Counted from the first letter of the stretch, positions 37,801-49,600 are shown. The stretch is DNA of 64,000 bases from Welwitschia mirabilis (GCA_051453625.1 JBOZIK010000001.1:237581356-237645355); one strand, 5' to 3'. The notes: generated from the letters alone by a model not told the origin. Numbers and translations: made by a program.

Positions 37801-38081
37801 ATGTCATTTTCTTTATTACCTTAGTCATAACCCTTTATTTCTATCCAATCATAATATATTTGTTAAACATACCACTTTGTTACCTTTCTTATGAACACAT
37901 TTAAATATTATTCAAAACATATTTTCATCATTTATTTAAGTCATTCTTCATCATCTCAATCTTCATGATCATAGTAGAAAAATGATTTGCACATCTAGAG
38001 GCCTTAATGAATAGGTGGACTTATTGTTATCATTTTTTGACAAGAGATTCATCCTTTATCTCATGTCAAAAATGGGTAAAC
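34871..38081 (+). other. Element 0 region after protease; no pol found; duplicated across a gap
   Basis: RT, RNase H and integrase would be expected here but none of their motifs is visible. From 35120 to 36060 the sequence repeats at 36193-37235 across a 100-N gap (about 94 percent by eye). Parts (35600-36060) match the spacers of elements 1 and 2 in inverted orientation: 'gggacatttacaatggttagattgg' and 'acactagggtaaat'. The single 112-codon frame at 37486-37824 is Phe/Ile-rich with no motif. A tract 'caaaaatgggtaaac' directly before 38082 can serve as polypurine tract. Confidence 0.6.
35785..35882. repeat. Purine-rich GA/A tract
   Basis: Almost uninterrupted A/G on the plus strand, in runs such as GAAAAAGAAAAAGAAAAA. 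The partner lies at 36937-37039 in the duplicated contig. The equivalent in elements 1 and 2 is pyrimidine-rich on the plus strand (24146-24175, 51229-51244), consistent with their opposite orientation. Confidence 0.85.
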
Positions 38082-38930
38082 TGTGTCTAAACTTTTCCCT
38101 AAAATAAATGTTTCCACATAAATATCAGAGTTATTATAATATGTAGAGATGAAAAACATCTCAATAAGACTTATCCTTTATGAGACCTATACTAATTCAT
38201 GTTATAAATAAGAAATAATGTTTTATAAACTAATACTAATCTTGCATGAAAGGAAAAAAAATAATTTAAAGATCAAACAAACCTAATGCATTTTTCAATT
38301 CTTACATATGTACATTTTCAAAAACCTCTCTAATAAGATGAAAATAACCCAGATATCTCTTTTGATCTATCCTCATTAAGATTATATAGACAAATTAAAA
38401 AGATTTCTTAATTACATAGCATTAAGAACGCATTAGTGAAATAGGTAAAGATGATCTATATACATCCATTAATTCAAATAGTCATAATAGAGAAAATTTA
38501 ATTTCTTAGTCTAGAATAGCACTTTCAACAATTCATTAGGCAAGAGAGATTAAATGGTTAGCTATAATTTTGACATGTGTAAATGAAGGGATAATTCCAG
38601 TTTCCAAGTCAGATTTCATGGATCATCAAACATGTCTAGAATATATAAAATAGTTGATTTTGAAATGGTATTAAAGAGGAGAAGAGGTTGATGTATGTAG
38701 CCTTAATACATGCTAATAAGTCTGTCTTGCTCACTAATATTATTAATGAAAAAAAGTACACTATCATACAATCTTGAGTTTTAAATGATATTTCTTCATG
38801 CCTCATTTATAAATAGTATTACTATTAAAGCAAATTTATAGACTCTACTTTATGACTTAATTCATTAGCATCTATCCCTAAGAAGACTCTAAAAAGTTAT
38901 GTCTCAATAAGGGAAATGAAATATAAGGAA

Positions 38931-39027
38931 AAAAGGTTTGATCTGTGGTTATATCACACTATTGTTCAATCATGCTAGTGAGATGATAGCCCTAGAATGA
39001 TTCTTGTGATAGGAGACCGAAGGGTAT
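38931..39027 (-). repeat. Stray spacer fragment at element 2's left edge
   Basis: The stretch 'aaaaaggtttgatctgtggttatatcacactattg...gatagccctagaatgattct' matches the internal spacer of element 1 at 22970-23060 but sits outside the LTR of element 2. The LTR that follows lacks its first ~60 bases. The left edge of element 2 is therefore a rearranged junction rather than a clean insertion end. Confidence 0.6.
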
Positions 39028-40678
39028 AAATATATGCACAAACACAACAAACTAGTATAGTTGGAAGTTAATCTAAATATTATAATTCATTGAAGGCACT
39101 AGACTTAAAGCTAAAGAATTACTTTTCACAAAATAAAGTTCAAGAATAAAAATCAACAATGAAAAAAATTAAATACACAATGTAAATGTAAATGCAAAAT
39201 ATCCTAAATGCATTATATATCTGACTACCATACCTCTATTACTAAGGTTTATCCTTCATAATCTAGAAAAATTAAGGAAACTATTACTAAGTAAAACTAA
39301 CCTAAGCTATTAAGTGCATGGGATAGAATATGAAAACATGTAATGATTTAATCTATGAAATGTAAAATACAGTGCAAGATCCTAAACTAAAAATTTCAAT
39401 CTTAACAAAGGCTTCCCTTATGATCTATATCATAGATGAAGCTATCGCAGAATCAAAAGCAATGTAAACCACAATGGAGATCAACATAGATATAAATAAA
39501 ACTAATATTTCTATTAAAAGTTGAAGCAACATCTCCTTATAAAGTAGAAGACTCTTAATAAAGGTGACACAACCCAACACTAAGGATGACCCTTCTCTGT
39601 AACTATAAGGATGGATGTTTGGTCCTTTGATATCCTATGATGAGAATTTCTAATGTAAACAAGGATAAGTAAGAGTCAAGATCAGTATCAATATTTATTA
39701 ACCCAAAGACATAATAGGACAAATAGATAGATGGGGTAAAACTCTAATGCCATACCAAAAGAAACAAATAGATAAGTGGCATAAGTTAGGTAAATATCTA
39801 GCAAGATGTTACAACAGTGTCATCCGGTTGATCATCTAAATGATACAAGAGTTGATGCCACCTCATAAATGATCCATATCATCTATCATATTGACCTTAG
39901 TTAGCATCCTTATTGTNNNNNNNNNNATCAATTACTTTTTCATTCGTAGAATTGTCTAAATATTGAGGTAAACAATGGGATTTTACAAATGTTTTATTAA
40001 TGCATTAGCCTCAATGTTTTGTAGGAAGTTTGTCTTAGAAATGGAAAATATTAAGAATTATTCTAAATGTTGTAAAAATGTCATGGAGATTACATGTTTT
40101 TATCTCTTTCATCATAGCTTTCCATTATTATGGAAATTAAGTATATACTTATCTAATATCCTATAAAACCACTCAAAATACCNNNNNNNNNNNNNNNNNN
40201 NNNNNNNNNNNNNNNNNNNNNNNNNNNNNNNNNNNNNNNNNNNNNNNNNNNNNNNNNNNNNNNNNNNNNNNNNNNNNNNNNNTTATAATAGTGTCATCCG
40301 GTTGATCATCTGAATGATACAAGAGAAAATGCCATCTCATAAATGATCCATGTCATCTATCAAATTGATCTTAGTCAGCATCCTTGTTGGCATCAAGTGT
40401 TTTATCATTCATACTATCATCTAGATGATGAAATGAACAATTGGCTTTTACAAATGTTTCATTAATGCATTAGTCTTAATGTTTTGTAGGAAGTTTGTCT
40501 TAGAAATGGAAAATATTAAGAATTATCCTAAATGTTGTAAACATTTCATGGAGATTACATGTTTTTATCTCTTTCATCTCAGCTCTCCATTATTATGAAA
40601 TTGAATATATACCTATCTAATATCCTATAAAACCACTAAAAATACCCTATCAAATATGTGTAATTTTGTAATGCAACA
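39028..40678 (-). repeat. Element 2 3' LTR (truncated start, two contig copies)
   Basis: The LTR starts within the family LTR at 'aaatatatgcacaaacacaac' and ends GTAATGCAACA at 40678. Bases 39807-40182 are repeated at 40283-40678 on the other side of a 100-N gap, with about 5 percent difference. Confidence 0.75.
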
Positions 40679-41300
40679 TAGCCCTCCATTAAGCCTTGTT
40701 AATCCATAATAAAACTAAGTGGTAAACCATTTTTGTGAGATAACTTATTTAACAATAAAAACAACTAAGGCACATAAAGAAATCATATTATAAAGATTTA
40801 CAAAACTATTAGAGATAGAAAGTAGATCATAAAAAATTAAAAAAAATAAACATTTTACCTACTTGAAACTCAGCCAATTGATTGTCTAGATCATAGTTCA
40901 AATGATGAAGGGGACAACAGGCTCAAAAAAGATCTTTGAAATCAGTAACCTAAGATAAAATTTTTATTTAAATAGATAATCATTAAATGCAATAAGGATA
41001 ACCCCCCACTAAATTAAATAGTAATGAAATATAAATATTGCCCAAGTAAGATTAATTTACATCATGTGAAAATTAAACATAAACATAAAAAATAAAATAA
41101 AAATCAATATGCTATGTTAAAATAAAAAATGATATGTTTTTATAAAATCAAAGGGTTTTAAGTACAAAAAAAACATAGAGGGGAAGATACAAAGAAGAAA
41201 AAATCACTCTTCTTATTAATGCATAATAAACACAAGCTCAAGAGCTAGCTCAGGTGTAGGAGGAGAAGAAGAAAAATGCTCAGGATTGGTAATAAAATAA
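40679..41300 (-). other. Element 2 region between 3' ORF and LTR
   Basis: It starts with the polypurine tract (minus strand AAGGCTTAATGGAGGGC, 40679-40700) and continues as noncoding sequence matching 15520-16090. It includes 'gattgtctagatcatag', a palindrome-type motif. Confidence 0.6.
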
Positions 41301-42087
41301 AGGTTCAAAGATGTAGAAATAGATCTATATCTACTTGAATAATCCCCTAACCATAGGTCTTTGTACCTAAGGTCTCTCTACCTCTCCTAAAACTTGTATG
41401 CTCATATCCAATAGATAGTGATCTGAAGTCTAAATATGGGATAAGCATTGCTTGCCCATGTGCTTTGGAATTCCAAACCATATAAAAACTATTAATAAAA
41501 GGCATGGATAATCAAGTATCTAAAGATGATATGACTTGACCATATATCTAAGTCTCTTCCAAATAAACATGGAAAGTTCCATATGCTTACCCTGCCTAAA
41601 TGCTTCTAGAATTTGTAAATGAGATACCATAGCATGACTGTTATAAAAAGATAGGATGATTCTATGGATCAGTCCTCTATGCAAAACTCTATATGTGGAG
41701 GTTAGCTGAGTGAAAAGTACCCCCTGTCTATCCATAATAAGCTCTGCTAGTATATCTAAGATAGAGCCATATACAGAGCACTCCTTAATCCCCTTGCTCA
41801 AGTAAATATGCATACTTCCAAACCCACTAAGAACTATGATAACTACTATATGTGATGAAAGAATTACTATCTTGTGGTCTCATATATATGCAATAATAAT
41901 GTCATGTAACTAACCATAAGCATCTAGTTATCTCTCAATATGCATGATGTCATAGAATTCCCTTGTCTTTAAAATGTAATAAGATCCATGTGCATCAGTG
42001 ATCCACCTACGCTAGATATCTATAAATATCTGATCTACCTTAGGATTAATGTGGCTTATGAAATATTTAAAATGTCTCTTAACATGG
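41301..42087 (-). pseudogene. 3' ORF copy c, carboxy part (Transposase_32-like)
   Basis: This is the best-preserved copy: the minus frame 41520-41813 stays open for 97 codons. It begins MHIYLSKGIKECSVYGSILD, contains LTSTYRVLHRGLIHRI near residues 38-53 and ends in the W-K-R-L-R block near residue 86. Copies a and b align with it. The frame then runs into the hydrophobic tail that in family members precedes a coiled coil. The amino part lies beyond the inserted LINE, at 49456-49600. Resemblance to the plant transposon-protein family found after integrase in Athila elements is by motif spacing only. Confidence 0.5.
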
Positions 42088-42399
42088 NNNNNNNNNNAGA
42101 AATTAAAATGAAAGATAAATCTTTTGAGATTTTCTTTAATAAACTTAATTCTAAATTATCAAAATGAGACTAAAATCATCACTATTCATAAAACTATAAC
42201 AACTTACCTGTTAAAATCAGTCTTGAGTAACATGTAAATACTAAATGCATTTGAAATGGGCGAAGAGAATGATACTAGCTAGGATTCTACAAAACTATAT
42301 CATCACTCCATACATCTTGCTTCCTAGGGTTGCAAGACCATGGAGATATTAGAAAGCTTTGAGAAATCTACCATAGCTAGCAAATAATGCTCATGAGCC

Positions 42400-43276
42400 A
42401 ATATCATTAAACACAATTACAATGTTGAATCAGGCCTCAAACTAGATTTTTATCCTCAACAATTTTCTGTAATTAAAGTTATCATTGATGAAGATGACTG
42501 GAATATTAGAGTGACTTACTGGAAGAAGTTATTGGTTGTCTTCGTACACAAGTTGAAAACACATATTCAAAAAGTCCAGAACTATGTCAAGAATTGATGG
42601 GGAGGAGAGGACCCCATTTTGGTTTCCCAAATTTAAAGAGGTATGTTTCTCTTTAATTTTCATTCTAAAGAGTAGATGCAAACTATTCTTGAGAAATGGC
42701 CATTGTCGTTTAACAGTAGACCAATGTTTACTAAACCCTATTCCTCTTGGTTTCCCTTAAAACTAGATAGAATTACAAATTTCCCAATTTAAGTGAAACT
42801 CCTTGGCATGAATCTCCACCTCTAATTAGTGAGGGTTCTCTCCAAAATAGCAAGCATTATTGGAAAGCTAATATGCATAGATACGGTTATGATGTTATAA
42901 ATAAGGCTAGGTTACACTAAATTATGCATTGAGATAATCCTAGACCATGAGTTATTAACTATTATAACCTTGAAGGGGCCTAGAGGTATTACCATGAAGT
43001 AGAAAATTTAATATGAATGAATGCTATTAAAATGCTCTTTTTGTGTCTACTTTAGACACAATTCAAAGTTGTGTATCAAGGGAAAAAAAAATCCTCACAG
43101 GTCTAGATGTCAGTCTCCAAAACCCTAACCTTTCTTTAGCTAGGGTTTCAAAAGTGAGGATGAAATTCAAACTAGCAAATAAAGGGTTTTATACCACCAT
43201 CATGCAAGAAGGCTCAGGAGTTAATAATCCTACAACACCTGTAAAGCAATCAGTGATGGTTCCTTGCCTCGAGTAG
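42400..43276 (+). pseudogene. LINE ORF1 (DUF4283-like)
   Basis: LINE ORF1 proteins bind the element RNA. Readable blocks at 42580-42860 are GMFLFNFHSKE, M-Q-T-I-L-E-K-W-P-L-S-F-N-S-R-P and a F-P-L-K-L-D-x-I-T-N-F-P-I block with V-K-L-L-G. They match the plant DUF4283 pattern (F-x-F-x-x-x-x-[DE]-x-x-x-[VI]-L-x-x-G-P-W-x-[FV]-x-x-x-x-L ... P-[IV]-W-V-[QKR]-[LF]-P-x-[LI]-P). The later open frame 43043-43276 (77 codons) would be its low-complexity carboxy part; no CCHC knuckle is seen. The start is not determinable. Several stops. Confidence 0.6.
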
Positions 43277-43854
43277 TCCTCAGCTTCATCCCCTTCTATA
43301 GTCCCAGGCATGTTAATGTTCCCTTCCGCCCATCTTGTGGCTACTTTAGTTTTGTCTCTTAGGACTAAGATCATCCCAAACCGTGTGGATAGAGAAGCAT
43401 CTTACAAGAGTCAATCCTATTTGCAACATAGAATAGAGCACTTAAACTAGCGTCAGCCATCTAAAGGTTGAGGTGTTTATTCCCCTCCTCTTCCATAGAC
43501 AATTTTTAATTCATATTTCTCTAAAGGAAGTAGTAATGCAAGAATGTCTCTTTCCCAAGAGAGTAGTATGTCTTAAATTCCCTTGCTGGAGATGCCTTCA
43601 GCTATATTCTTGTACACTGTAGCCAGTCCTCTAGTAAAACTTGCTATTTCTCACCATATTCTAGAAGGTTAGTTTTTACTTGATAATGTTCCTTTTCAAA
43701 GTAGCAATGGTATCTTAAGCATTGATATCACTCCTGTAGAGATTAGTCATCCTCAAAAAAGTATAGAACCTAAAATAAATACTTGTCAGTCTAATTAATG
43801 TAAATTAAAAGGGGATAGGGAAAAGGAGGGTACTGATCTCATTAAATCAATAAC

Positions 43855-44740
43855 ATGAAAATAGAATCTTAGAACATAAGAGGCCTAAATAACCTAGAAA
43901 AATAATAAGAAATTCATCATTTAATATCCAATGAGAATTTAAGTGTTATTACTATTTTAGAAACTAAAGTGTAGTATAATCGAGTGGATTACATCACTAG
44001 AAAATGTATGCCAAACTAGTTTTGAAACTTTATCCATAATTTTTCTAGTAATAGGAATGGCAAGATGTTGATCTTATGGAACCCGAAAGAGGTGAATTTA
44101 GTGGTTGGTTTTTTATGAACCTATTCTTTATAGTTCTTTCATTTACACTTTCAATACCCATAGAGATAGAAGTTCTTTTTGGACTTAAATTATAAACTTT
44201 AATTAAACTATAACTTCCCCTTGGGTGCTGCTAGGGGANNNNNNNNNNNNNNNNNNNNNNNNNNNNNNNNNNNNNNNNNNNNNNNNNNNNNNNNNNNNNN
44301 NNNNNNNNNNNNNNNNNNNNNNNNNNNNNNNNNNNNNNATATAAGTTCTCTTTAGACTAAAATTATTTAATTAAGCAATAACTTCCCCTTAGGTGCTGCT
44401 AGGGTATTTTACTTGTATTGTGCATTCTGGTGAAAAAATTAATGGATTCCTAGTGACTTTTAAATACATAGAGTAACTTTAGAACCTATATATGATGAGT
44501 CATCTCTTAGACTTAAAGAATTGTAGATGCTCTTTCACTTCATTAGATAAGTAGATTATGCATAGAAGCATTTAATGTAAGCTAGATGAAACGCTGATTA
44601 ATGCTAATTGGCTAGACTCTTTCCCTTACTCTTTTACTGAGTTTCTCCCTCCAAGCTTGTCTGATCATTTTTCAATCATTTTTTTCCTCAATAAAGGCTT
44701 CAAAATAAAACCTCCTTTTAGATTCTATAATTTCTAATGT
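43855..44740 (+). pseudogene. LINE ORF2, endonuclease domain
   Basis: The domain nicks target DNA. ORF2 probably starts at the ATG at 43855, giving M-K-I-E-S-(stop)-N-I-R-G-L-N-N, the canonical plant LINE start ([ML]-x-x-x-x-W-N-[VIC]-R-G-L-[NG]) with its Trp codon now a stop. I-T-I-L-E-T-K-V follows near 43950, then the P-W-V-L-L-G-D-F-N region, eroded at 44215-44235 and again at 44385-44410 across a gap. The catalytic S-D-H triad codons survive at 44660-44668. The gap 44239-44338 is flanked by a duplicated ~80-bp stretch. Confidence 0.7.
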
Positions 44741-46400
44741 GATGATAAAGATTTTCTTACACTTATTCAGCCATCATGAAACAACCTCCTATTCTGCAGC
44801 TCATTGGCAGGTTTGCACAAAAAGCTTCTCCATATTAAGAAAAATCTCAAATATAAGTATGTTTTTGATACAAAAAATCTTAGGCAATGTATACAAAAAA
44901 GATTATTTGAATCTTCATGTCATTCAAAAGTAGTTGAATATCTTCCCCTAAACTTCTATTTTGTGTGAGATAGAAAAAGAAGCAACCTCAAAGTACAAAA
45001 TTTTTTTATCTTAGTAATTACAACTTAATAAGCAATGAGTTAAAATAATATGAGCCTTGGAGGGGAACTTGAACTCAGCATATTTTCATGCTTGTATTAA
45101 GTAAAAGAGTAAGAATTCTATGATTAGTACTCTCTATGATACAAATGGTAATTTGATGATTCATCAGGAGGAAATCCATCAAAATTTTATCTCTTATTTC
45201 AAGGATCTAATAAGTAATGAGGTATGTGTATCTAACCTAAATTCATCTATTTTTACTATTGGTCCATTAATTTTAAAGAACCACTATCTTCTTTTATGTA
45301 AACCAATTTCAATCGAAGAAGTTCAAAATGATTTTTTCTTAATTAATAATGATAAAGCCCCTAGGCTTGATGGTTTTTTTGCAAATGTTTTTTAATCCAC
45401 TTGGAATATTATTGATCAAGATGTTTGTAAAGCTATAAAGAGATTTTCTAGTAATTTTAAAATGTCTAGAGTCATCAACTCAATAGCCATCATTTTGATT
45501 CCCAAATCACTCTCCCCCAATTCGGCCTCTGACTATCATCTGATTGCCTGTTGTAATGTTATCTACAAGGCTATATCAATGATTATTATGAATAGGTTGA
45601 AAGAAGTATTAGATGATATTATAGTTGATAATTAAGGGATTTTTATCCCCCATAGAAGTATTATCCATAACATCCTACTTACATAAGAACTTATTCAACA
45701 TTATGCAAGGAAAAGGATTAGCCCAAGGTGTGTTATTAAGATAGATCTTAAGAAGGATTATGATTCGGTCTCTTAGCCCTTTCTAATCAATTTGATGGAA
45801 GGATTAGGCTTCCAATTTAAACTCATCAATTGGATAAAAGCATGTGTTACCACCTCCTTCTTTTCAATCCTCATCAATGTGGGTATGGTGGGATATTTTT
45901 ACGGAAAAAGAGGTCTTAGCCAAGGTGATTCACTTTTCTTCTATTTTTTTTCATTATTATGGAATACCTATCTAGATGCCTTAAGAATTTGGCTCTGAAT
46001 CCTAAGTTTTACTTCCATCCTACATGTAAATGCTACATATTACTCATTTATGCTATGCTGATGGTCTTTTTGTGTTTTACAAAGTAGAGGATAACTTCAT
46101 CTTATTGATGAAACAAGCCCTAGACCATTTTAAGGAGATATTGGATCTTGAGACTAATCTATCTAAGATTTAGGCATTTTTGGAGTAATTTCTCAAGGGA
46201 AAAAGAAAAGATCCCTAACCTTCTAGGATTTTCAAAAAGGGTTCTTCTAGTTAANNNNNNNNNNNNNNNNNNNNNNNNNNNNNNNNNNNNNNNNNNNNNN
46301 NNNNNNNNNNNNNNNNNNNNNNNNNNNNNNNNNNNNNNNNNNNNNNNNNNNNNNTTCTAGTTAAATATCTAGGAGTACTTCTAAACTTAAAAAAATTATC
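44741..46400 (+). pseudogene. LINE ORF2, reverse transcriptase domain
   Basis: The frame 45120-45395 (91 codons) carries the fingers entry (I-x-x-L-x-D-x-N-G-N, E-E-I-H-Q-N-F, P-I-S-I-E-E-V) and ends K-A-P-R-L-D-G-F, the decayed K-[AS]-P-G-x-D-G-F motif. Around 45470-45640 is I-I-L-I-P-K-S followed by D-Y-H-L-I-A-C-C-N-V-I-Y-K, which is motif P-I-S-L. Motif A near 45735 keeps V-I-K-I-D-L-K-K-D-Y-D-S-V. The frame 45792-45998 holds G-L-S-Q-G-D-S-L, motif B. At 46054-46065 the catalytic box reads Y-A-D-G, so the second essential Asp is lost. Confidence 0.8.
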
Positions 46401-47075
46401 TGTAATATATTGTCTTTCACTTATCATTAGGATAATAGGGAAAATTAGATCATGGACTATAAAATTCTTATCCTATGTAGATAGATGTATTTTAATTAAA
46501 GTTGTGCTTTAGTCTTTATCCTCTTTTTGATGTAGGATTTTCATCCTTTCAAATAAAGCTTTGCATAAAATTCATTCTCTTTGTAGAAGATTTATGTGGA
46601 TAAGGAACACAAAATAATACAAAAAATCCCCTATAGCTTGGCAAAGATTGGTAAAATCAAATAAAGAAGNNNNNNNNNNNNNNNNNNNNNNNNNNNNNNN
46701 NNNNNNNNNNNNNNNNNNNNNNNNNNNNNNNNNNNNNNNNNNNNNNNNNNNNNNNNNNNNNNNNNNNNNAGTAACTTGGAGTACCTCTAAACTCAAAAAA
46801 ATTATCTATAATATATTGTCTCCAACTTATTCTTAGGATAACAGGTCAAATTAGATATAGGGCTAAAAAATTCTTATCCTATGTGGGTAGATGTATTTTA
46901 ATTAAAGCTATTCTTTAGTCTTTATCCTATTTTTGGTATAGGTTTTTCATCCTTTCAAACAAAGCTTTGCCTGAAATTCATTCTTTTTGTATAAGATTTA
47001 TATGAACAAGAAATTTAAAACAATCCAAAAAAGCCCATATAGCTTGGCAAAGATTGATAAAATCAAAGAAAGAAG
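46355..47075 (+). repeat. LINE ORF2 segment repeated on both sides of a gap
   Basis: 46370-46669 and 46770-47075 are the same stretch of ORF2 (K-Y-L-G-V-x-L region), about 90 percent alike by eye. The preceding gap (46255-46354) is flanked by the identical 10-mer TTCTAGTTAA, as if two overlapping contigs were spaced apart. Confidence 0.75.
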
Positions 47076-47835
47076 GGGGCTTAGGCCTAACTAACTTTAC
47101 CTTAATGAATAAAACTTTGCTATGTACCCAGCTCTGGGATTTAGCACTCAAAAATAACACCCTTTGGGTTAAATGATCTAATGAGTATTATTTTAAAGAA
47201 GTAAACATTTGGTAATATTAGATAAAACACAATATATCTTAGATCATAAAAAAATTATGAAACTCAGATCCCTTTTAAGAGGATGTGTTTTGATTACCAC
47301 TGACTCACTGGTTTGGAAATCTTTAGAAAACCCTTTCTCCATAGCCTCACTCCATCACCATTTAAGTAGTCAAGATCCAAAGGTAGACTGGTATGATTTA
47401 GTTTGAAACCACTTTACCCTGCCAAAATACTATTTATTTCATGACTGGCTTGCAATAATAGACTATATACCAAATATAGAATCCTCAAGATAAGGATCTA
47501 GACTAACCCATTCTATGCTTTATGTGGCTTCGTAGAAGAATCTAGAAATAACCTATTTTTTGAGTGCCCCCCTTGTGCTCTCCTTCTTAGAATAACTTTA
47601 AACCTTATTAATCTTATTTTTCTAGTAGTCTTCTAGAAGGATGTATGGATTTGAATAAAAAAGGAAATTATATTAAAGGCTTTCTAGCATAGTATTACAA
47701 AATTTCTCATCTCAGCTTATATATATCATGTGTGGCAAGCAAGAAATGATAAAATCTTCAAGAGAAAAGACTTTCAAGCTGGGTCGATCATTAAAGAAAT
47801 CAAGTTTCAACTCTCCATCACACTACTATTGATTT
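47076..47835 (+). pseudogene. LINE ORF2, carboxy end with zf-RVT-like region
   Basis: N-K-T-L-L-C-T-Q-L-W-D-L and L-W-V-K-W lie near 47110-47180; they match the W-x-x-x-x-x-x-x-x-L-W-x-[KR]-W stretch after LINE RT. The frame 47209-47406 continues. Near 47400-47590 a F-T-L-P-K ... F-F-E-C-P zone corresponds to the zf-RVT region (cysteines partly lost). The end near 47700-47830 reads Y-H-V-W-Q-A-R-N-D-K-I-F, the characteristic Y-x-[IV]-W-x-x-R-N-x-x-[IV]-F before the stop. ORF2 is thus nearly full length but heavily broken. Confidence 0.7.
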
Positions 47836-49455
47836 AAAAGCTTAAAGGTTCTTATAAAAATCAAGTGTAGTGCTAGATAGTGGGAATATCNNNNNNNNNN
47901 NNNNNNNNNNNNNNNNNNNNNNNNNTTTAATTTCCTTTGGATTTTTAGTTAAAGGTTTATTTGTGACATTCTATTTAACTAGATCATATGTTCTATTTTT
48001 TTAAGCTATCTTTAGATATTTTCTTAGTTATGCTAAGCCGTGGATCCATGATTCCATGGTTTCTACAAAAGGAACTAATCAAGGAGCTAGTCTCCCTATC
48101 TAAAAGAAGGACTAGTCTTCATCTTTGATGTATGGCTAGTGTTTGTTGAGCATATGGTTCCCAAAGTCATGCTGGTATATCTGTTTTTTGGTTTTGATTG
48201 ATCTATTGCATCAAACAAAGAGTGCAGGATCTTTTTGCACCTAGAATTTTCTTGTAAACCACTATATCAAAGATTTATTCTAGATAGGATAAGTCTAATG
48301 GCATTTAGATGTTTTTTCTATGAAATTATAAATGTCTTCTAAAGCCAATGAGGTTGGTTCCAAGCACTAAATCTTTAATTGCAGTTTAGTTATTTGCAAG
48401 GATTTAGGGTTTCACAACTTTTTTTATCAACATGGAAAACAAAAATCCTTCAAGGATAAGCAGGTAATGACCATGGTGATATTCTAATATGAAGGATGAA
48501 ACTCTTCCATACTTGTGATGGCCACTCTTAAATTCATTTGAAAATCTTTTGTGCTTTATATATATAGATAGTACATTGAACTTTTAATAGACTTAAAGCT
48601 TTGCTTATAGTATATGAAGAACTAAAAGAGACTTCAGATTCTTCAAAGAAGTATATAGATGTAGTGAATCCATTACCTAAATTAGAAATAGCAAGGGTTC
48701 AGAATCAGTAAAGTTTCTAAAAGCTTTATGGATATCTTCCTTTTAAAGTAAATTACCTGCAAATTTCTTCAAGATATTTATAGTGAGGATACCATAAAGA
48801 TGTTCGAGAAAAAAAACTCTTATGCAAAAATGCCCTCTGAAAGGCATGGTGATAAGGAAGTCATTAAAGATGTTTAATTGCATAACTTACTTTTAGAGTT
48901 TGAAATAAAAAAAAGTATAAGGTTGGAAAAATCAGCACTTTTTTCCTAGCTTGATGCATTGTTAAATAGCCTAAATTAGTGATTTCAAATCTAGAAAGAC
49001 TTATATGAGCTACATATCTTTATTTTAGAAGAATTCTCAAGATCCCTTAGAATAAGAGAATTAACTGTACAGAAGCTAGAGATGTATTCTCCTCTCAAAA
49101 TTATTTCAAATGTTGTAAATACTTCTCAAGGCATGATTAACATTGTGAAATAGGCATAGATTTTTTAGGATGTGTCTAGATGCTCACAATCTTCTAGCTC
49201 TATTTTTGGATATCCTTTGGAATAGCTGCCACATTACCCTCCTCTCTAGGCATCGATATAGGCTACCAATTTTTATGTGTTTATTTTTTAGAAAGGATGT
49301 TTTTCTTTCCAGACCCTTGAGTTAGTTTTGGCTAATGATGTACTATAGGTTTTAGGTATCCTTGCTAGCTAATTTTAATCCTCTTGTTATTTGTTTGTGT
49401 TTTACTTTTATCGAAACAGTAATGAAGTTTTACTAAATTTTTGTACAAAAAAAAA
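47836..49455 (+). other. LINE 3' untranslated region and poly(A)
   Basis: This is ~1.6 kb without a credible frame (a 45-N gap at 47891-47935). The final 120 bases have the T-rich composition and 'gtttgtgttttacttttat...aatgaag' wording typical of plant LINE 3' ends, followed by nine A. The middle (48350-49150) is unassigned and could include a second insertion. Confidence 0.6.
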
Positions 49456-49600
49456 TGAATGTTTATGACGAGGTGGTAGATGTGTTGGCTCCACATGCTC
49501 TATCTTTGGTAGCATTATGGGACCTGCCTCCTATTCTATAGCTTTAACCTCAACCTTATCATATATATCTCTACACATATGAGGCCTACTCAATCTGAAA
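49456..49600 (-). pseudogene. 3' ORF copy c, amino part
   Basis: This is the continuation of 41301-42087 beyond the LINE. 'gaggtggtagatgtgttggctccacatgctctatctttgg' matches 17213-17248 and 22170-22200. Together with the left part it shows that the LINE split this ORF near its first quarter. Confidence 0.55.

Larger units (their letters stand above)
42098..49455 (+). mobile_element. LINE-1-type retrotransposon inserted in element 2
   Basis: This is a plus-strand non-LTR element with a DUF4283-like ORF1, AP-type endonuclease, reverse transcriptase and zf-RVT-like carboxy end. It closes with a 3' end reading 'aatgaagttttactaaatttttgtac' followed by nine A (49447-49455). The left host sequence stops at 42087 (CTTAACATGG) before a 10-N gap. 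The right host sequence resumes at 49456. In uninterrupted copies (22130-22180) these two points lie only ~30 bases apart. The 5' end and the target duplication are hidden by the gap. Confidence 0.85.

Noticed and set aside
37486-37824. 112-codon plus-strand frame, Phe/Ile/Leu-rich
   Set aside because: Composition follows the T-rich background. It has no family motif and lies in the noncoding end of element 0. A membrane protein cannot be excluded but nothing supports it.
43189-43374. 61-codon minus-strand frame
   Set aside because: Antisense shadow of the LINE ORF1 region.
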